DNA of 64,000 nt from Geodermatophilus sp. TF02-6 (GCF_003319115.1 NZ_QOHF01000008.1:114608-178607), one strand, 5' to 3'. Positions 16,577 to 26,037 are shown, counted from the first letter of the stretch. The notes: a model not told the origin generated them from the sequence alone. A program made the numbers and translations.

Positions 16577-18007
16577 TCAGGCGGTCGCGCGGACGGCCGG
16601 CTGCTCAGCGGCGGTCGAGCGCTGCTGGCGGTGGCTACGGGCGGTCGGCACCAGGACGACGAGGACCACGAGCAGCGCCACGGCCAGCAGCACACTGCTG
16701 GCGGTCAGCGCGGCGCCGACGTGCTCGGCCACGGCCGCCGGCCCGGTGAGGCCGGCACCCGCGCCGGCGGCCACCGCGGACAGCACCGCCAGCCCGAGCG
16801 CCATCCCGAGCTGGTGGGCGGTGTTGAGCAGGCCCGAGGCGGCACCCGCGTCCTGCGGCGCGACACCGGCGATCCCGGCGGTGGTCAGCGGCGCGAAGGC
16901 CAGGCCCTGCCCCACCCCGACCACCACCATCGGCAGCGCGACCGAGATCAGGTAGCCGCCCCCGAGGCCGGCCCGGCTCAGCCAGACCATGCCGATCAGC
17001 GTGAGCAGCACGCCGGCGGCGAGTAGGAGCGCGTCGGGCATCCGGGTGCGCAGCCGCGGGATGGCCAGCGCGACGGCGAAGTTGACCAGCGACATCGGCA
17101 GGAAGCCCAGACCGGCCTGCAGCGGTGTGAAGCCGAGCGCGTCCTGCATGAGCTGGGTGGTGAAGAAGAAGAAGCCGATCATCGCGCCCATGTACAGCGC
17201 GCGGGCGGCGTAGGCGCCGCTGCGCTCGCGGCTGGCGAACAGCCGCAGCGGCATCACCGGCTGCGCGGCCCGGGACTCGGTGAGGACGAGGGCGGCCAGC
17301 AGCAGGACACCGACGACGAGGGCGGCGACCACCCGGGCCGAGCCCCAGCCGGCCTCGCCGGACTCGATGATCCCGAACACCAGCGCACCCATGCCCAGCG
17401 TCGCGCACAGGGCGCCGACGAGGTCGAAGCGTCCGCGCTGCCGCGGCGTCTCAGTCAGCACCGCCCGGGCGCCGACGATCATGGCGGCCGCGATCGGGAC
17501 GTTGACCAGGAATGCGGCCCGCCAGGAGATCAGGTCGGTGAGGGCGCCGCCGACCAGCAGCCCCAGGCTGGCCCCGATGCCGGCGGTGGCGGCATACCAG
17601 GCGACCGCGCGGGTGCGCGCCTCGCCCTCGAAGTAGGCGGTGATCAGCGCCAGCGACGTCGGGGCGACGATCGCGGCGCCGACGCCCTGCAGCGCGCGGG
17701 CGGCGATCATCCACCAGCCGGTCGGTGCCAGCCCGATCAGCAGCGACGCGGTGCCGAAGACGGCCAACCCGATGACGAACAGCCGCCGCCGGCCGATGAG
17801 GTCCCCAGCCCGGGCACCCAGCAGCAACAGGCCCCCGAACACCAGCACGTAGGCGTCCTGGACCCAGGACAGGCCGGTCGGGCTCAGGTCCAGGCCGGCA
17901 CGGATGCTGGGCAGCCCGGTGAAGATGACCGAGTTGTCCAGCAGGATCATGAAGTAGCTGATCAGGATGATGGCCAGGATCGCCGCTGGCCTGCTGTTGC
18001 GGGGCAC
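16577..18007 (-). CDS. MFS exporter, DHA2/EmrB-QacA family
   Basis: A 476-residue protein of 14-helix DHA2 type, with motif LDNSVI in helix 1, motif A GDLIGRRR (68-75) and motif C-like segments near GIGASLGLLVGG. It would expel hydrophobic compounds using the proton gradient. It is transcribed leftward from a gap shared with the divergent MmyB-type regulator, with element C between them, a classic regulator/exporter pair. A fragment of the same gene recurs at 15160-15240. Confidence 0.92.
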   Translation of the reverse strand: MPRNSRPAAILAIILISYFMILLDNSVIFTGLPSIRAGLDLSPTGLSWVQDAYVLVFGGLLLLGARAGDLIGRRRLFVIGLAVFGTASLLIGLAPTGWWMIAARALQGVGAAIVAPTSLALITAYFEGEARTRAVAWYAATAGIGASLGLLVGGALTDLISWRAAFLVNVPIAAAMIVGARAVLTETPRQRGRFDLVGALCATLGMGALVFGIIESGEAGWGSARVVAALVVGVLLLAALVLTESRAAQPVMPLRLFASRERSGAYAARALYMGAMIGFFFFTTQLMQDALGFTPLQAGLGFLPMSLVNFAVALAIPRLRTRMPDALLLAAGVLLTLIGMVWLSRAGLGGGYLISVALPMVVVGVGQGLAFAPLTTAGIAGVAPQDAGAASGLLNTAHQLGMALGLAVLSAVAAGAGAGLTGPAAVAEHVGAALTASSVLLAVALLVVLVVLVPTARSHRQQRSTAAEQPAVRATA

Positions 18008-18038
18008 GCACCCAGTGCACGGCGTCTGGCGCGGGCGC

Positions 18039-18072
18039 GGGAGTGACGGTCGTTCCGGGTACTGGCAGTGCC
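18039..18072. promoter_or_regulatory. Shared regulon operator/promoter element C (between MFS exporter and regulator)
   Basis: GGTCGTTCCGGGTACTGGCA then GTGCC resembles elements A and B, with the left half degenerate (GGGAGTGAC). It lies between divergent starts at 18007 and 18108, so it could control both the exporter and the regulator itself. Confidence 0.7.
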
Positions 18073-18107
18073 TCCCAGCTTCCCCGACGGCTGCCTACCG
18101 TGGAGTC

Positions 18108-19004
18108 GTGAGCAAGGCCGAGCTGAACGCGGAGATCCGCGATTTCCTGAGCACCCGGCGCGCCCGGATCACCCCCGAGCAGGCCGGCCTGCCGGCCTAC
18201 GGCGGCAACCGCCGGGTCAAGGGCCTGCGCCGCGAAGAAGTGGCGATGCTCGCCGGCGTGTCGGTCGACTACTACGTGCGTATGGAGCGGGGCGGCCTCG
18301 CCGGCGCCTCGGAGAGCGTGCTCAACGCCCTGGCCGAGGCCCTGCGGCTAGACGAGGCCGAGCGTGACCACCTGTTCGCCCTCGCCCGGGAGAGCGGTGC
18401 ACACAGCGCCCAGCGCAAGCGGGCCACGCCGACCGCGGTCCGCCCGGCCGTCCAACAGGTCCTGGACGCGATGGCCGATGCCCCGGCCTGGGTGCGCAAC
18501 GGCCGGCACGACATCGTGGCGATGAACCAGCTGGCGCGGGCCCTGTACTCCCCCGTCCTGGCCGCCCCTCGTCGTCCGGCAAACACCACCCGCTTCGTCT
18601 ACCTCAACTCGGAAGCGGCGCGGGAGTTCTTCGTCGACTACGACCGGATCGCCAACGACGCCGCCGCCATGCTCCGGCTGGAAGCGGGCAAGAACCCTGG
18701 GGACAAGGCGCTCATCGAGTTGGTGGGCGAGCTGTCCACCCGCTCGGAGCTGTTCCGCCGACGGTGGGCCCAGCACGACGTCAAGTTCCACCGCAGCGGC
18801 CAGAAGCGGCTACGCCACCCCGTCGTCGGCCAGCTCGACCTGGACTTCGAGTCGATGGAGTTGCCCTCAGCACCCGGGCTGACGATGAACGTGTACACCG
18901 CCGCCACCGGCACGCCGAGTGCCGATGGCCTCAAGCTGCTCGCCTCCTGGGCTGCCTCGCAGGAACACCTGCCCACCGAGGCCGCCGCGGCACCCACCGC
19001 CTGA
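18108..19004 (+). CDS. XRE-family regulator with MmyB-like ligand-binding domain
   Basis: This 298-residue protein has an N-terminal XRE helix-turn-helix (KGLRREEVAMLAGVSVDYYVRMERG) and the MmyB-type sensor domain (YSPVLAAP..NTTRFVYLNSEAREFF, RRRWAQHDVKFHRSGQKRLRHPVVG). Such regulators are common beside divergent oxidoreductases in actinomycetes. GTG 18108 is preferred to the open frame from 17967; a TACCGT -10-like box lies about 12 bp before it, so the leader may be very short. It probably controls elements A, B and C and so the AKR, dehydrogenase and exporter units (inference). Confidence 0.88.
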   Translation: MSKAELNAEIRDFLSTRRARITPEQAGLPAYGGNRRVKGLRREEVAMLAGVSVDYYVRMERGGLAGASESVLNALAEALRLDEAERDHLFALARESGAHSAQRKRATPTAVRPAVQQVLDAMADAPAWVRNGRHDIVAMNQLARALYSPVLAAPRRPANTTRFVYLNSEAAREFFVDYDRIANDAAAMLRLEAGKNPGDKALIELVGELSTRSELFRRRWAQHDVKFHRSGQKRLRHPVVGQLDLDFESMELPSAPGLTMNVYTAATGTPSADGLKLLASWAASQEHLPTEAAAAPTA

Positions 19005-19064
19005 GCGGCACAGCGAGGACGGACGGCCGTCTTCTCAACGGCCAGCACCCCCCCGGTTCCGCCT

Positions 19065-19451
19065 GGTCCTCGCCGCTGCCACAGAAGCAGCGGGGTCCGG
19101 TATCCGACCATGACCCCACGCGCAACGACCTCGTCCGGTCCTCCGCGCTACTACCGCAGCCAGGAGGACCAGGACTCCACGCAGGAGAAGTCACCCGCCG
19201 TCCTCGCCGCTGCCATCGGAGCAACGAGGACCAAGGCGCAGACGGTGAGGCACCAGCGAGTGCCCTGCCCGCGGTCCCCGATGCTGCCATCGCAGCCGGG
19301 AGGACCCGGGGCCGTCGGGTTCCCACGGCGAGCAACCGACCGACCGGTCCTCGGCGCTGCGCTCGCAGTAGCGAGGACCCCGCTGGCCTGACCGCGACTG
19401 ACGCGGACGTCGACGTCGGGCCTCGATGCTGGCGACGAATGCACGGGCACC
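19065..19451. repeat. Array of five to six 34-bp imperfect palindromes with about 28-40 bp unique spacers
   Basis: Units start at 19065, 19137, 19199, 19273 and 19346, each exactly 34 bp, with a degenerate sixth at 19419-19451. Consensus arms are GGTCCTCG and CGAGGACC with inner GCTGC/GCAGC. Spacers are 38, 28, 40, 39 and 39 bp and all different. Period is 72-74 bp except one of 62. Unit 2 replaces the CTCG/CGAG stem end by CTCC/GGAG on both arms, a compensating change. No gene or cas locus accounts for the array. A right-arm-like piece (AGCGAGGAC) also sits near 19012-19020. The function is unknown. Confidence 0.75.
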
Positions 19452-19571
19452 GGCCGCCGGCACGTGTCCGTCCGCGGCGCTGCCCACGGTGCCGCCCCCC
19501 GCCGGCGGGTAGCCGGCCGAGCCCTGGAGGCTCCTGTGCTGTTCCTGCCAGCAACCGGCGGCGCGGTGGTC

Positions 19572-19907
19572 ATGGTGTGCGACGAGATCTGCCTCGTCGC
19601 GGTGGTCGACCGTCTTCCCGCTGCCGAGCCGATGTTCGTCCCTGAGCTGGGCGTGTGCTGTACCTGCTACGCCTGCTCGCTCACCGTCCCCGGGACTGCG
19701 TGTGCATGCGCACGGTTCGAGGTCAGCTGCAGTCGGCCGTCATGGCTGCTGACGTCTCAAGCGGTCGATGCGTTGGCCACCATCCAGGATGCCGGTGGCC
19801 CCACGGACATCGACGAGTCGGGGTGGCAGCAGCTGCTGGCTCTTGGTGACCAGTTCTGGATCGGCGGCGTGGTGGCCCTTCTGTGGGTGCGGCATCAGCA
19901 GGGCTGA
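19572..19907 (+). CDS. Hypothetical cysteine-rich small protein
   Basis: The frame is open from 19464, but the protein-like part begins at ATG 19572 (111 residues). The middle is rich in cysteine (CCTCYACS, ACACARFEVSC) and the end is more typical of a globular protein (GWQQLLALGDQFWIGGVVALLW). No family is recognised and no ribosome binding site is clear. It follows the palindrome array and precedes the nuclease operon. It may be a real small gene or a chance ORF in GC-rich DNA. Confidence 0.35.
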   Translation: MVCDEICLVAVVDRLPAAEPMFVPELGVCCTCYACSLTVPGTACACARFEVSCSRPSWLLTSQAVDALATIQDAGGPTDIDESGWQQLLALGDQFWIGGVVALLWVRHQQG

Positions 19908-20035
19908 ACTCCGATGTTGCTCAGCGCTTGCGCCCGGCCACCACGCCCCCACGGTGACGCCGCGGTGGACGTGCGCCACCCCCGCGGGACAGCGGGGGGT
20001 CGTCCTCCGCGCCGCGGCGACCCATGGAGGGTCCC

Positions 20036-20410
20036 GTGTCATACCAATCCATCCGCGCGGTCCCGGCGCGGCGGCTCCCCGGAGACGCCGCCCATCGCGA
20101 CCGCGACCTGCGCCGACTGCTCGCCGTGTGGCGAGCCCTCGGCGCCCGGTACATCGCCGCGCAGGCGCACGGCGGCGCCGATGAGCTGGAGCTCGCCGAC
20201 GCACTGGCCGGCATCGAGCACGCTCTGGAGGTTCGGCACCCGGCGGCCTGGCAGGCGCTGCAGGGAGATCTGCACGTCGCCCTGGTCGAGGCGGAGCACT
20301 CCGGTGACGCCGTCACACCGTCGTCGGACTGTGTGGTCTGCCGGCGGATCTCGGACGGCCTGCCCATCTCGATCGGGCAGCCGGTCCGGCTGACGGAGGA
20401 GGCGCGATGA
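20036..20410 (+). CDS. Hypothetical protein, first gene of the coiled-coil nuclease operon
   Basis: GTG 20036 follows GGAGGG-TCCC, so it is favoured over ATG 20024, whose codons contain that binding site. The protein (124 residues) is mostly alpha-helical, with an acidic middle (ADELELADALAGIEHALEVRH) and a CVVC pair near the end. No family is recognised. Its stop overlaps the ATG of the next gene (ATGA at 20407-20410), so the two are translationally coupled and probably act together. Confidence 0.7.
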   Translation: MSYQSIRAVPARRLPGDAAHRDRDLRRLLAVWRALGARYIAAQAHGGADELELADALAGIEHALEVRHPAAWQALQGDLHVALVEAEHSGDAVTPSSDCVVCRRISDGLPISIGQPVRLTEEAR

Positions 20411-21722
20411 CCGCCGTCCCCGTTCAGCGGTCCCGCTCCGGGGGCGTCACGGTCAACGGCGACGTGCTCGAGATCCAGCACCTGCGGGTCGCGCATCCGG
20501 AGACGGTCACGCTCGCCCGCCATGTGCTCGCCAAGCACGGGCCCGCGGCGCTGGCCGACGACGTCGCCACCGCCGTCGTCATCGGGATGATCGCCGGCCG
20601 GCTGCAGCGCAGCACCGGCGACACCACCGCGGTGATGGAGCGCGCCCTCGCGGGCTTCGACGAGGCGGTGCAGGCACGCGCGACGGCCACCGTCGCGCAG
20701 CTCGATGGCCTGCTCGCCCGGGTCGACGCCACCGAAGCCGCCACCCGGCAGGCCGCAACGGACGTGCTGGCCGCGCTCCCCACCCGGATCGAGCAGGGCC
20801 TGACCGCCGTACTCGCCGGCGGCGCCGGGAACGTCCGCGAGGCCGTCCGACAGTCCGTCGCCACGGCGCAGGCTGAGGCGCTGGCCCAGCTCGAACGGGT
20901 CGTGCGCTCGCACACCGCCGAGGTGCGCAGCGTCGTCAGCACCGAGAACCCCAGCTCGCCGATCGCGGCGTTGCGCCGGGATCTCACCGCGACCGTCGAG
21001 AACACCCGACGGGAGCTGGTCGAAGGACTCGCCGCAGTGCGCGCGCTGGTACAGGCCGATCAGGCCCAGGCCGCGGCGCGCAGCAAGTCCAGTGCTGCGG
21101 GGAAGGACTTCGAGGACGCCGTCGCCGACATCGTCGACGAGTGGGCGAAGGCCACCGGCGACTGCGTCGAGCACGTCGGTGCTCACCCGGGAGCCGGCAC
21201 CACGAGGAAGACCGGGGACGTCGTGGTCCGCGTGCTCTCGTCCGGCAGCAACCAGCCGACGATCGCCATCGAGGCGAAGCGGCGGGCGAGGGCGCTCACG
21301 GCGCGGCAGCACCGCGAGGAGCTGGCCGAGGCCATGCGGGTTCGCCGCGCACGGGCCGCCCTCGCGGTCGTCCCGACGCCGGACCAGGTGCCGGGGCCGG
21401 GCCGATTCACCGGGTCGACCCCAACGCCTGGGTCGTCTCCGCCGACGACCCCGAGCTGCTCCGGCTGGTGCTCGCCGTCGTCCGGGAGCTCACCCTCCTG
21501 GCGACGGCACAGAGCGACGGTGATCCTGCCGTTGACCTGGGTCGGGCCCAGACCGCGATCGGTCATGGGGTCCAGCTTCTGTCCCGATTCGACGAGGTCA
21601 CGAAGCACACCGGTGCCGCCGAGCGCGCGCTGACCGGGATCCGCAGCACTGCGGACAGCCTGCGGGCGGCGCTGGCGGCGCAGTTGCAGGAAGCCGCCCG
21701 CGCGCTGCAGGCCAAGGCCTAG
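20407..21722 (+). pseudogene. Coiled-coil protein with C-terminal PD-(D/E)XK nuclease domain, frameshifted
   Basis: Residues about 75-225 form long Ala/Glu/Arg helices of coiled-coil type. From about 232 a restriction-endonuclease-like domain follows: E236 in KDFEDAV, D271 in KTGDVVV and E289-A-K291 in IAIEAKRR. Near 21391-21400 (a GGGGCCGGG run) the frame shifts by one base: the first frame continues as low-complexity sequence to 21633, while the family-like end (PIHRVDPNAWVVSADDPELL, VVRELTLL, a closing helix) is in the next frame to 21722. Intact length would be about 437 residues. The shift falls after the catalytic residues. It is coupled to 20036-20410, lies in a defence-like island, and its target is unknown. 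Confidence 0.72.
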
Positions 21723-21727
21723 ACGCC

Positions 21728-21763
21728 ACGTGGGGGGAGGAGCGACAGCTCCTCCCCCCACGT
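21728..21763. terminator. Bidirectional hairpin terminator between convergent defence genes
   Basis: A perfect 16-bp stem (ACGTGGGGGGAGGAGC with its complement) around the loop GACA lies between the stops at 21722 (+) and 21799 (-). It would end transcripts from both sides. Confidence 0.8.
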
Positions 21764-21798
21764 TCATGTGCATGCGGGCCTGGGTGACCGCGCCGGTT

Positions 21799-24700
21799 CT
21801 ACCCGATCGGCTCCTCGACCCGTTCGTTGCCGCGCCATACCTGGGCCACATGGGCAACGGAGAACACCCGTGGCCCCATCGCCGTGTGCGCAATGACGGC
21901 GTGCAGTTCTCCGCGGTCATGGCTTGGGTCGTGCCCGCGCAAGAAGATCTTCTCGGCGTAGATGGTTGTCACCAGCGCGGCGTCCATCGCGGCCAGCGCG
22001 GCATGCAGCGCGCCCCGCCGGATGAAGATGCCCGCCGTGCCTCGACAGCTGGGCGTATCGGAGGCGAAGGTCACGACCTGCCCATCGGCGCACCATGCGT
22101 GCTCGGCCTCGTAGGCGCCGAGGCGCAGTCGATCCGCGTCTGGACCGGGCGCCGCGCACCATCCGGCCCGCAGCGCCGTGCACAGTTGTGGCGCCGGCAA
22201 GAGCACGGCTCCGTAGTCCCGGTTGGAGAAGTCCTTGTCCGCCCGGTTGGCGCAGGACACCGTGGCTGGCGCGACCTCGACCGTTGACCCGCCGACGTCC
22301 AGCGTCGTCCACCCGCCCGGGGTCCGGTACTCGTCGAAGACCTGCTGCAGCAGGCGCGGCCACCGCTCGATGTCGGGGTAGCCCTTCAGGAAGGGCGCGT
22401 GCGGATGAACCGACTCCGGTTCCCGGACGGTGTCCCAGCGCTGCCGCGCCGCCCAGCCCAGCACGAGGTCTACCTGGGACGCAGGCACCAACATCGACTT
22501 CAAGTGGACGGGCAACTGCCTGCGGTCCTGCTGCCACGAGGACCCCGGCGCCCCCGGCTGCATCGGTACCCGCCAGGTGGTCGCGAACTCGAGGACAGTC
22601 CAGGCATCGCCATGGCCGTCGGTGACCGACGCCAGCGACATGGGGTCCGGCATGTCGGTGGTGTCGCGGAGCCAGTCCTCGTCCGCTCCCCCCACGTGGA
22701 GTTCGTGGTGGTCTCCGGCAAGCCACCAGGCCGCGCGCCGGACCGTGCTGAGTTGCTGCGCGCGCAGGCGACCGGCCGCACTGTCGTCCGGCGGCTGGTC
22801 CCCCCGCAACGTGCTGGTGGGGTCCAGATCCTCGACATAGCCGAGCTGCCAGGGGCCGTCGTACGCAACGGGGGTGTCAGACCAGAACTGCTGCACCGTG
22901 CAGTGGTCGGCGAGGTGACCGGCGACCTCGAAGAAGGCGATCCACGCGTACTTCTCGGCGTACCGCTCGACCTCTGCGGCACGCCTGCTGCCGACCTCGG
23001 CGAGGTTTCGGTCGATCGTGCCGAACTCCTGCCGGTTCCAGCCCAGCTCCAGCACACGGCGAGCGATCCAGCGGCCGACGAGGTCGGCATCGGGCCGCAC
23101 CGGCTTGTCCCGGGCGCCGGCTGCCTGCCGCGCCAGGCGCTCCAGGTCCTCCAGCTGGGGTCGCAGCTCCTTGGGGGCCAGCGGGATGAGCTCCTGCCAG
23201 CCGCGGATCTGCCGCCTGGCGTCGGCCTCGCCCAGCAACGCGTCGACCCGGCGCGCCAGATCCGCGTGCTGCCGCAGCCCGGGGTTGAGCTGCTCGAACG
23301 TGCGGTTGCGGCGACGGGTCAGCCCGGCGCGGCGCGCGGCCTGCAACCGCCCCTGGCCCGGCAGGACGAAGTCGTCCACCAGGTGGCGGATCGTCTTCTC
23401 CTCGAAGTCCATGCCGAACTCGCTCACCGCGGTCAGGTACCGGCTGGGCCGGCGCTCGTACGCGGTGGCCAGTGCACGGTGTAACGGAGCGACGAGCGGC
23501 CATGGGCTGGAGTACGGAGGCCGCGCCGCCGTCAGGTCCCGGTCAAGGGTTTCACCGTGGCCGCGCAGCGTCGCGTCGATGACCTCGACGGCGGTCCGGG
23601 CGTAGTGCCGCGTCAGCAGGTGGGTCGGCACTGCCGTGCCGAAGACGATGTCGAAGACCGCACGCCCGAGCTCGAGGAGTCCGCCCCGCGCCTCGGTGTC
23701 GAGCCGGTCGTGGGCGTGGCGCACGGCGTGGCCGCAGGCGACGGCGATCACCCGCTCGACGACGTACGGGGCGTCTACGCCGTCGAGGCCGCGGATCAGC
23801 CGGGTCAGCGCCATCGGGTGATCGCTGGTCAGGTGCAGCAGGGCCTTCGTTGCAGTGTCCCTGATGCGCCTGTTGGGGCTGGTCAGCAGCCAGAAGAGCA
23901 AGGTCGCGGTGAGCTCCACGACGTCAGCGCCGACCGTCGAGGGGCACGACCACGCCCAGTCGATCGTGCGGGAGACGGGGTTGCCCTCCTCGTCAGCGAT
24001 GAACAGGACGTCGCGGGACCACAGCAAGTCGCGCTCGGCCAGGCGCATGCCGCGCAGCGCCCGGTCGAGCCGGTGCACGTTGAGCGGATGGCCGGGGACG
24101 CACGCGACCGTCAGCAACAGGGCCAGCCATTGGGTGGCGTCGATGGCGCGGGCGTCGAGGTATCCCTGCAGCAGCTCGAGCGCGGCGTCGTCGAGCGTGG
24201 CCGGGTCGCGCCACACGAGGGTGGCGAAGAAGGCGTCGGCAAGGAGGTTGGACAGCAGTCGCTGGTCATCCGTTGCCGCATCGTGGGATGGGTCCAGCTC
24301 CAGCAACACCGCCAGTTCGACGTCGCGTCGCTCCCCGGTGAGCAACACGAGGGCCTCCAACAGCCCTCGGCGGCGCCACGGGACGCCGTCCGCGCAGAGG
24401 TCCAGAACGGCGGAGCGCAGATCGACGTTTTCGGGATGCCGCGCGAGCAGCGTTTCGGCTCGGACGTGGTCGGCCATGCGCTGGTAGGTGACGCGGATCC
24501 GATCGGACGGCTCAGCCTGAGCCCCGTGGCTGACTCGCTCCCGCAGCAGGAGGCCCTCGGCGACCATCGCGTTGAGCAGCGAGCGGCTGGCCCGGGGCTC
24601 GGGGTGGATGGTCTGGCAGAGGTCCCGAGCCGTTTCGTAGGGCAGGTGCTCGTCGTCTGCGTCGAGAAGTGCCTCGGCGAGCGCGGTGACCGCGCGCTGC

Positions 24701-26037
24701 ACGATGTGATCGCTGACTTCCCGGTCGAGTCGCTGGGGCCGGGACACCGCCGCGTTGGCCGCCGTGAGCAACCCGTCGAAGACCCAGCTGAGGCTGACCG
24801 CCTCCCGCGGGATGGCGTCGTGCCCGCGGGCGCGGACCGACCGGCACAGGCTCCGGAGGAACAGCGGGTTGGTCAGCTCAGGCAGCATGGGTGGGAAGTC
24901 CGGCAGGCGCAGTCCGTAGTGAGCGGCGTACCGGTGCAGCGCCTCCTCCTCGTGGCCGGCCAGTCCCCGGTGGATCACCTCGGTGACCCGCAACTCCGCG
25001 GGAGGTAGGACTTCGCGGCGGTAGGTGTCGCGGACCGTGAGCACGACCGCCACCCACGGGTAGGCGGCGCAGTCGGCGAGGAACCCAGCCAGCTGGTCCC
25101 GCCACAGGTCCGCGCCGGCGCCCTCGTTGATCGCGTCGACGATCAGCAGCGCGCGGCCCTCTCCACGCACCCGCGCGGCGACACTCAGCGTGGCGAGCAG
25201 GTCGCGTCCGCTGAGGGCGAGGTCGAGCTGGCCGAGCAGCTGGGGCCAGACGTTCCCGCCTACCAGGTGCTGACCCAGCAACAGCAGGGTGGGATGTCCG
25301 CGGTCCACGCGTCGGCGGGCGCCGTCGGCGACCAAGTGGCTCTTGCCGCAGCCCGCGGGACCGGTGAAGAGCAACGCCGCCTCCGCCGCGGCCCGCGCCG
25401 CGTCGGAGGTCAGCAGAGTCCGCGCGTGGACGACGGCGTCCTGAGCGCGGGCAAGGCGTGCCCGGAGTTCGTAGAGGCGCCGTCGGGTGCCGGCCTCCGG
25501 GTCGTCGGCGCGGGCCGTCGGTCGGATCCCCCGTCCCTTGCGGGCGGCAGGGGGCCGCGCAGGAGTCACCGGGAGAGCGTTGAGCTCCGTCTCGGTGGTC
25601 GTGTCGATCTCGTCGAGTGCGCGTGACACGTCGTCGAGAGCGGCGACCAGATCAGCCACGACGGTGTCGTCAGGCTCGGTCAGCCGCGGGGAGCCAGCCC
25701 GCAGCGTCTGCGCGAGCGCGGTGGCCGTCGCTGTTGCCCGGTCGACGCCATTCTCGCGTTCGTCTGGGGCAGCGCCTGCGTCGACCAGCCGGCGGGCCGC
25801 CGTCGCGGCCTCCTCGACGGCCTCGGCGACTCGGGCGGCGAACGCCGGCGTTCGGGCCACCGCCTCCAGGTAGTCGCCGAGGTCCACGTCGACGTGGACC
25901 TCGGGGTCGTACCGCTCACCCAGGTTGGCGATCTCCCGCTCGACCTGATGGCGGAAGAAGTCGACCGTGAACAGGGTCTCGTCGAAGAAGTAGCGGACGG
26001 CACCCGCATGTCGGTCGAGCTGCAACGCCGCCAGCAC
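21799..26037 (-). CDS. Avs-like STAND NTPase, main part (separated from its N-terminal nuclease by a stop codon)
   Basis: This 1412-residue frame carries a STAND ATPase with P-loop GPAGCGKS (226-233) and Walker B LLIVDAINEG (297-306), preceded by the N-L-G-x-RY-x-P block (38-46) seen in AVAST (Avs) antiphage ATPases. About 1000 residues of helical-repeat-like sequence follow, the part that recognises phage proteins in Avs. It is in the same frame as the 26098-26499 nuclease ORF, and only a TGA and about 20 codons lie between them. A GTG at 26037 could allow reinitiation. Joined, the protein would have about 1565 residues. The subtype is not assigned; an antiphage role is inferred from architecture. 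Confidence 0.82.
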   Translation of the reverse strand: MLAALQLDRHAGAVRYFFDETLFTVDFFRHQVEREIANLGERYDPEVHVDVDLGDYLEAVARTPAFAARVAEAVEEAATAARRLVDAGAAPDERENGVDRATATATALAQTLRAGSPRLTEPDDTVVADLVAALDDVSRALDEIDTTTETELNALPVTPARPPAARKGRGIRPTARADDPEAGTRRRLYELRARLARAQDAVVHARTLLTSDAARAAAEAALLFTGPAGCGKSHLVADGARRRVDRGHPTLLLLGQHLVGGNVWPQLLGQLDLALSGRDLLATLSVAARVRGEGRALLIVDAINEGAGADLWRDQLAGFLADCAAYPWVAVVLTVRDTYRREVLPPAELRVTEVIHRGLAGHEEEALHRYAAHYGLRLPDFPPMLPELTNPLFLRSLCRSVRARGHDAIPREAVSLSWVFDGLLTAANAAVSRPQRLDREVSDHIVQRAVTALAEALLDADDEHLPYETARDLCQTIHPEPRASRSLLNAMVAEGLLLRERVSHGAQAEPSDRIRVTYQRMADHVRAETLLARHPENVDLRSAVLDLCADGVPWRRRGLLEALVLLTGERRDVELAVLLELDPSHDAATDDQRLLSNLLADAFFATLVWRDPATLDDAALELLQGYLDARAIDATQWLALLLTVACVPGHPLNVHRLDRALRGMRLAERDLLWSRDVLFIADEEGNPVSRTIDWAWSCPSTVGADVVELTATLLFWLLTSPNRRIRDTATKALLHLTSDHPMALTRLIRGLDGVDAPYVVERVIAVACGHAVRHAHDRLDTEARGGLLELGRAVFDIVFGTAVPTHLLTRHYARTAVEVIDATLRGHGETLDRDLTAARPPYSSPWPLVAPLHRALATAYERRPSRYLTAVSEFGMDFEEKTIRHLVDDFVLPGQGRLQAARRAGLTRRRNRTFEQLNPGLRQHADLARRVDALLGEADARRQIRGWQELIPLAPKELRPQLEDLERLARQAAGARDKPVRPDADLVGRWIARRVLELGWNRQEFGTIDRNLAEVGSRRAAEVERYAEKYAWIAFFEVAGHLADHCTVQQFWSDTPVAYDGPWQLGYVEDLDPTSTLRGDQPPDDSAAGRLRAQQLSTVRRAAWWLAGDHHELHVGGADEDWLRDTTDMPDPMSLASVTDGHGDAWTVLEFATTWRVPMQPGAPGSSWQQDRRQLPVHLKSMLVPASQVDLVLGWAARQRWDTVREPESVHPHAPFLKGYPDIERWPRLLQQVFDEYRTPGGWTTLDVGGSTVEVAPATVSCANRADKDFSNRDYGAVLLPAPQLCTALRAGWCAAPGPDADRLRLGAYEAEHAWCADGQVVTFASDTPSCRGTAGIFIRRGALHAALAAMDAALVTTIYAEKIFLRGHDPSHDRGELHAVIAHTAMGPRVFSVAHVAQVWRGNERVEEPIG

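Noticed and set aside
19065..19451. Calling the palindrome array a CRISPR
   Set aside because: Repeats are only about 60-80% alike, one spacer is 28 bp while the rest are 38-40, and no cas gene is in the window.
18931..19554. Repetitive protein encoded on the minus strand across the palindrome array
   Set aside because: The period of about 73 bp is not a multiple of three, so repeats would fall in changing frames; the open frame is a product of GC content.
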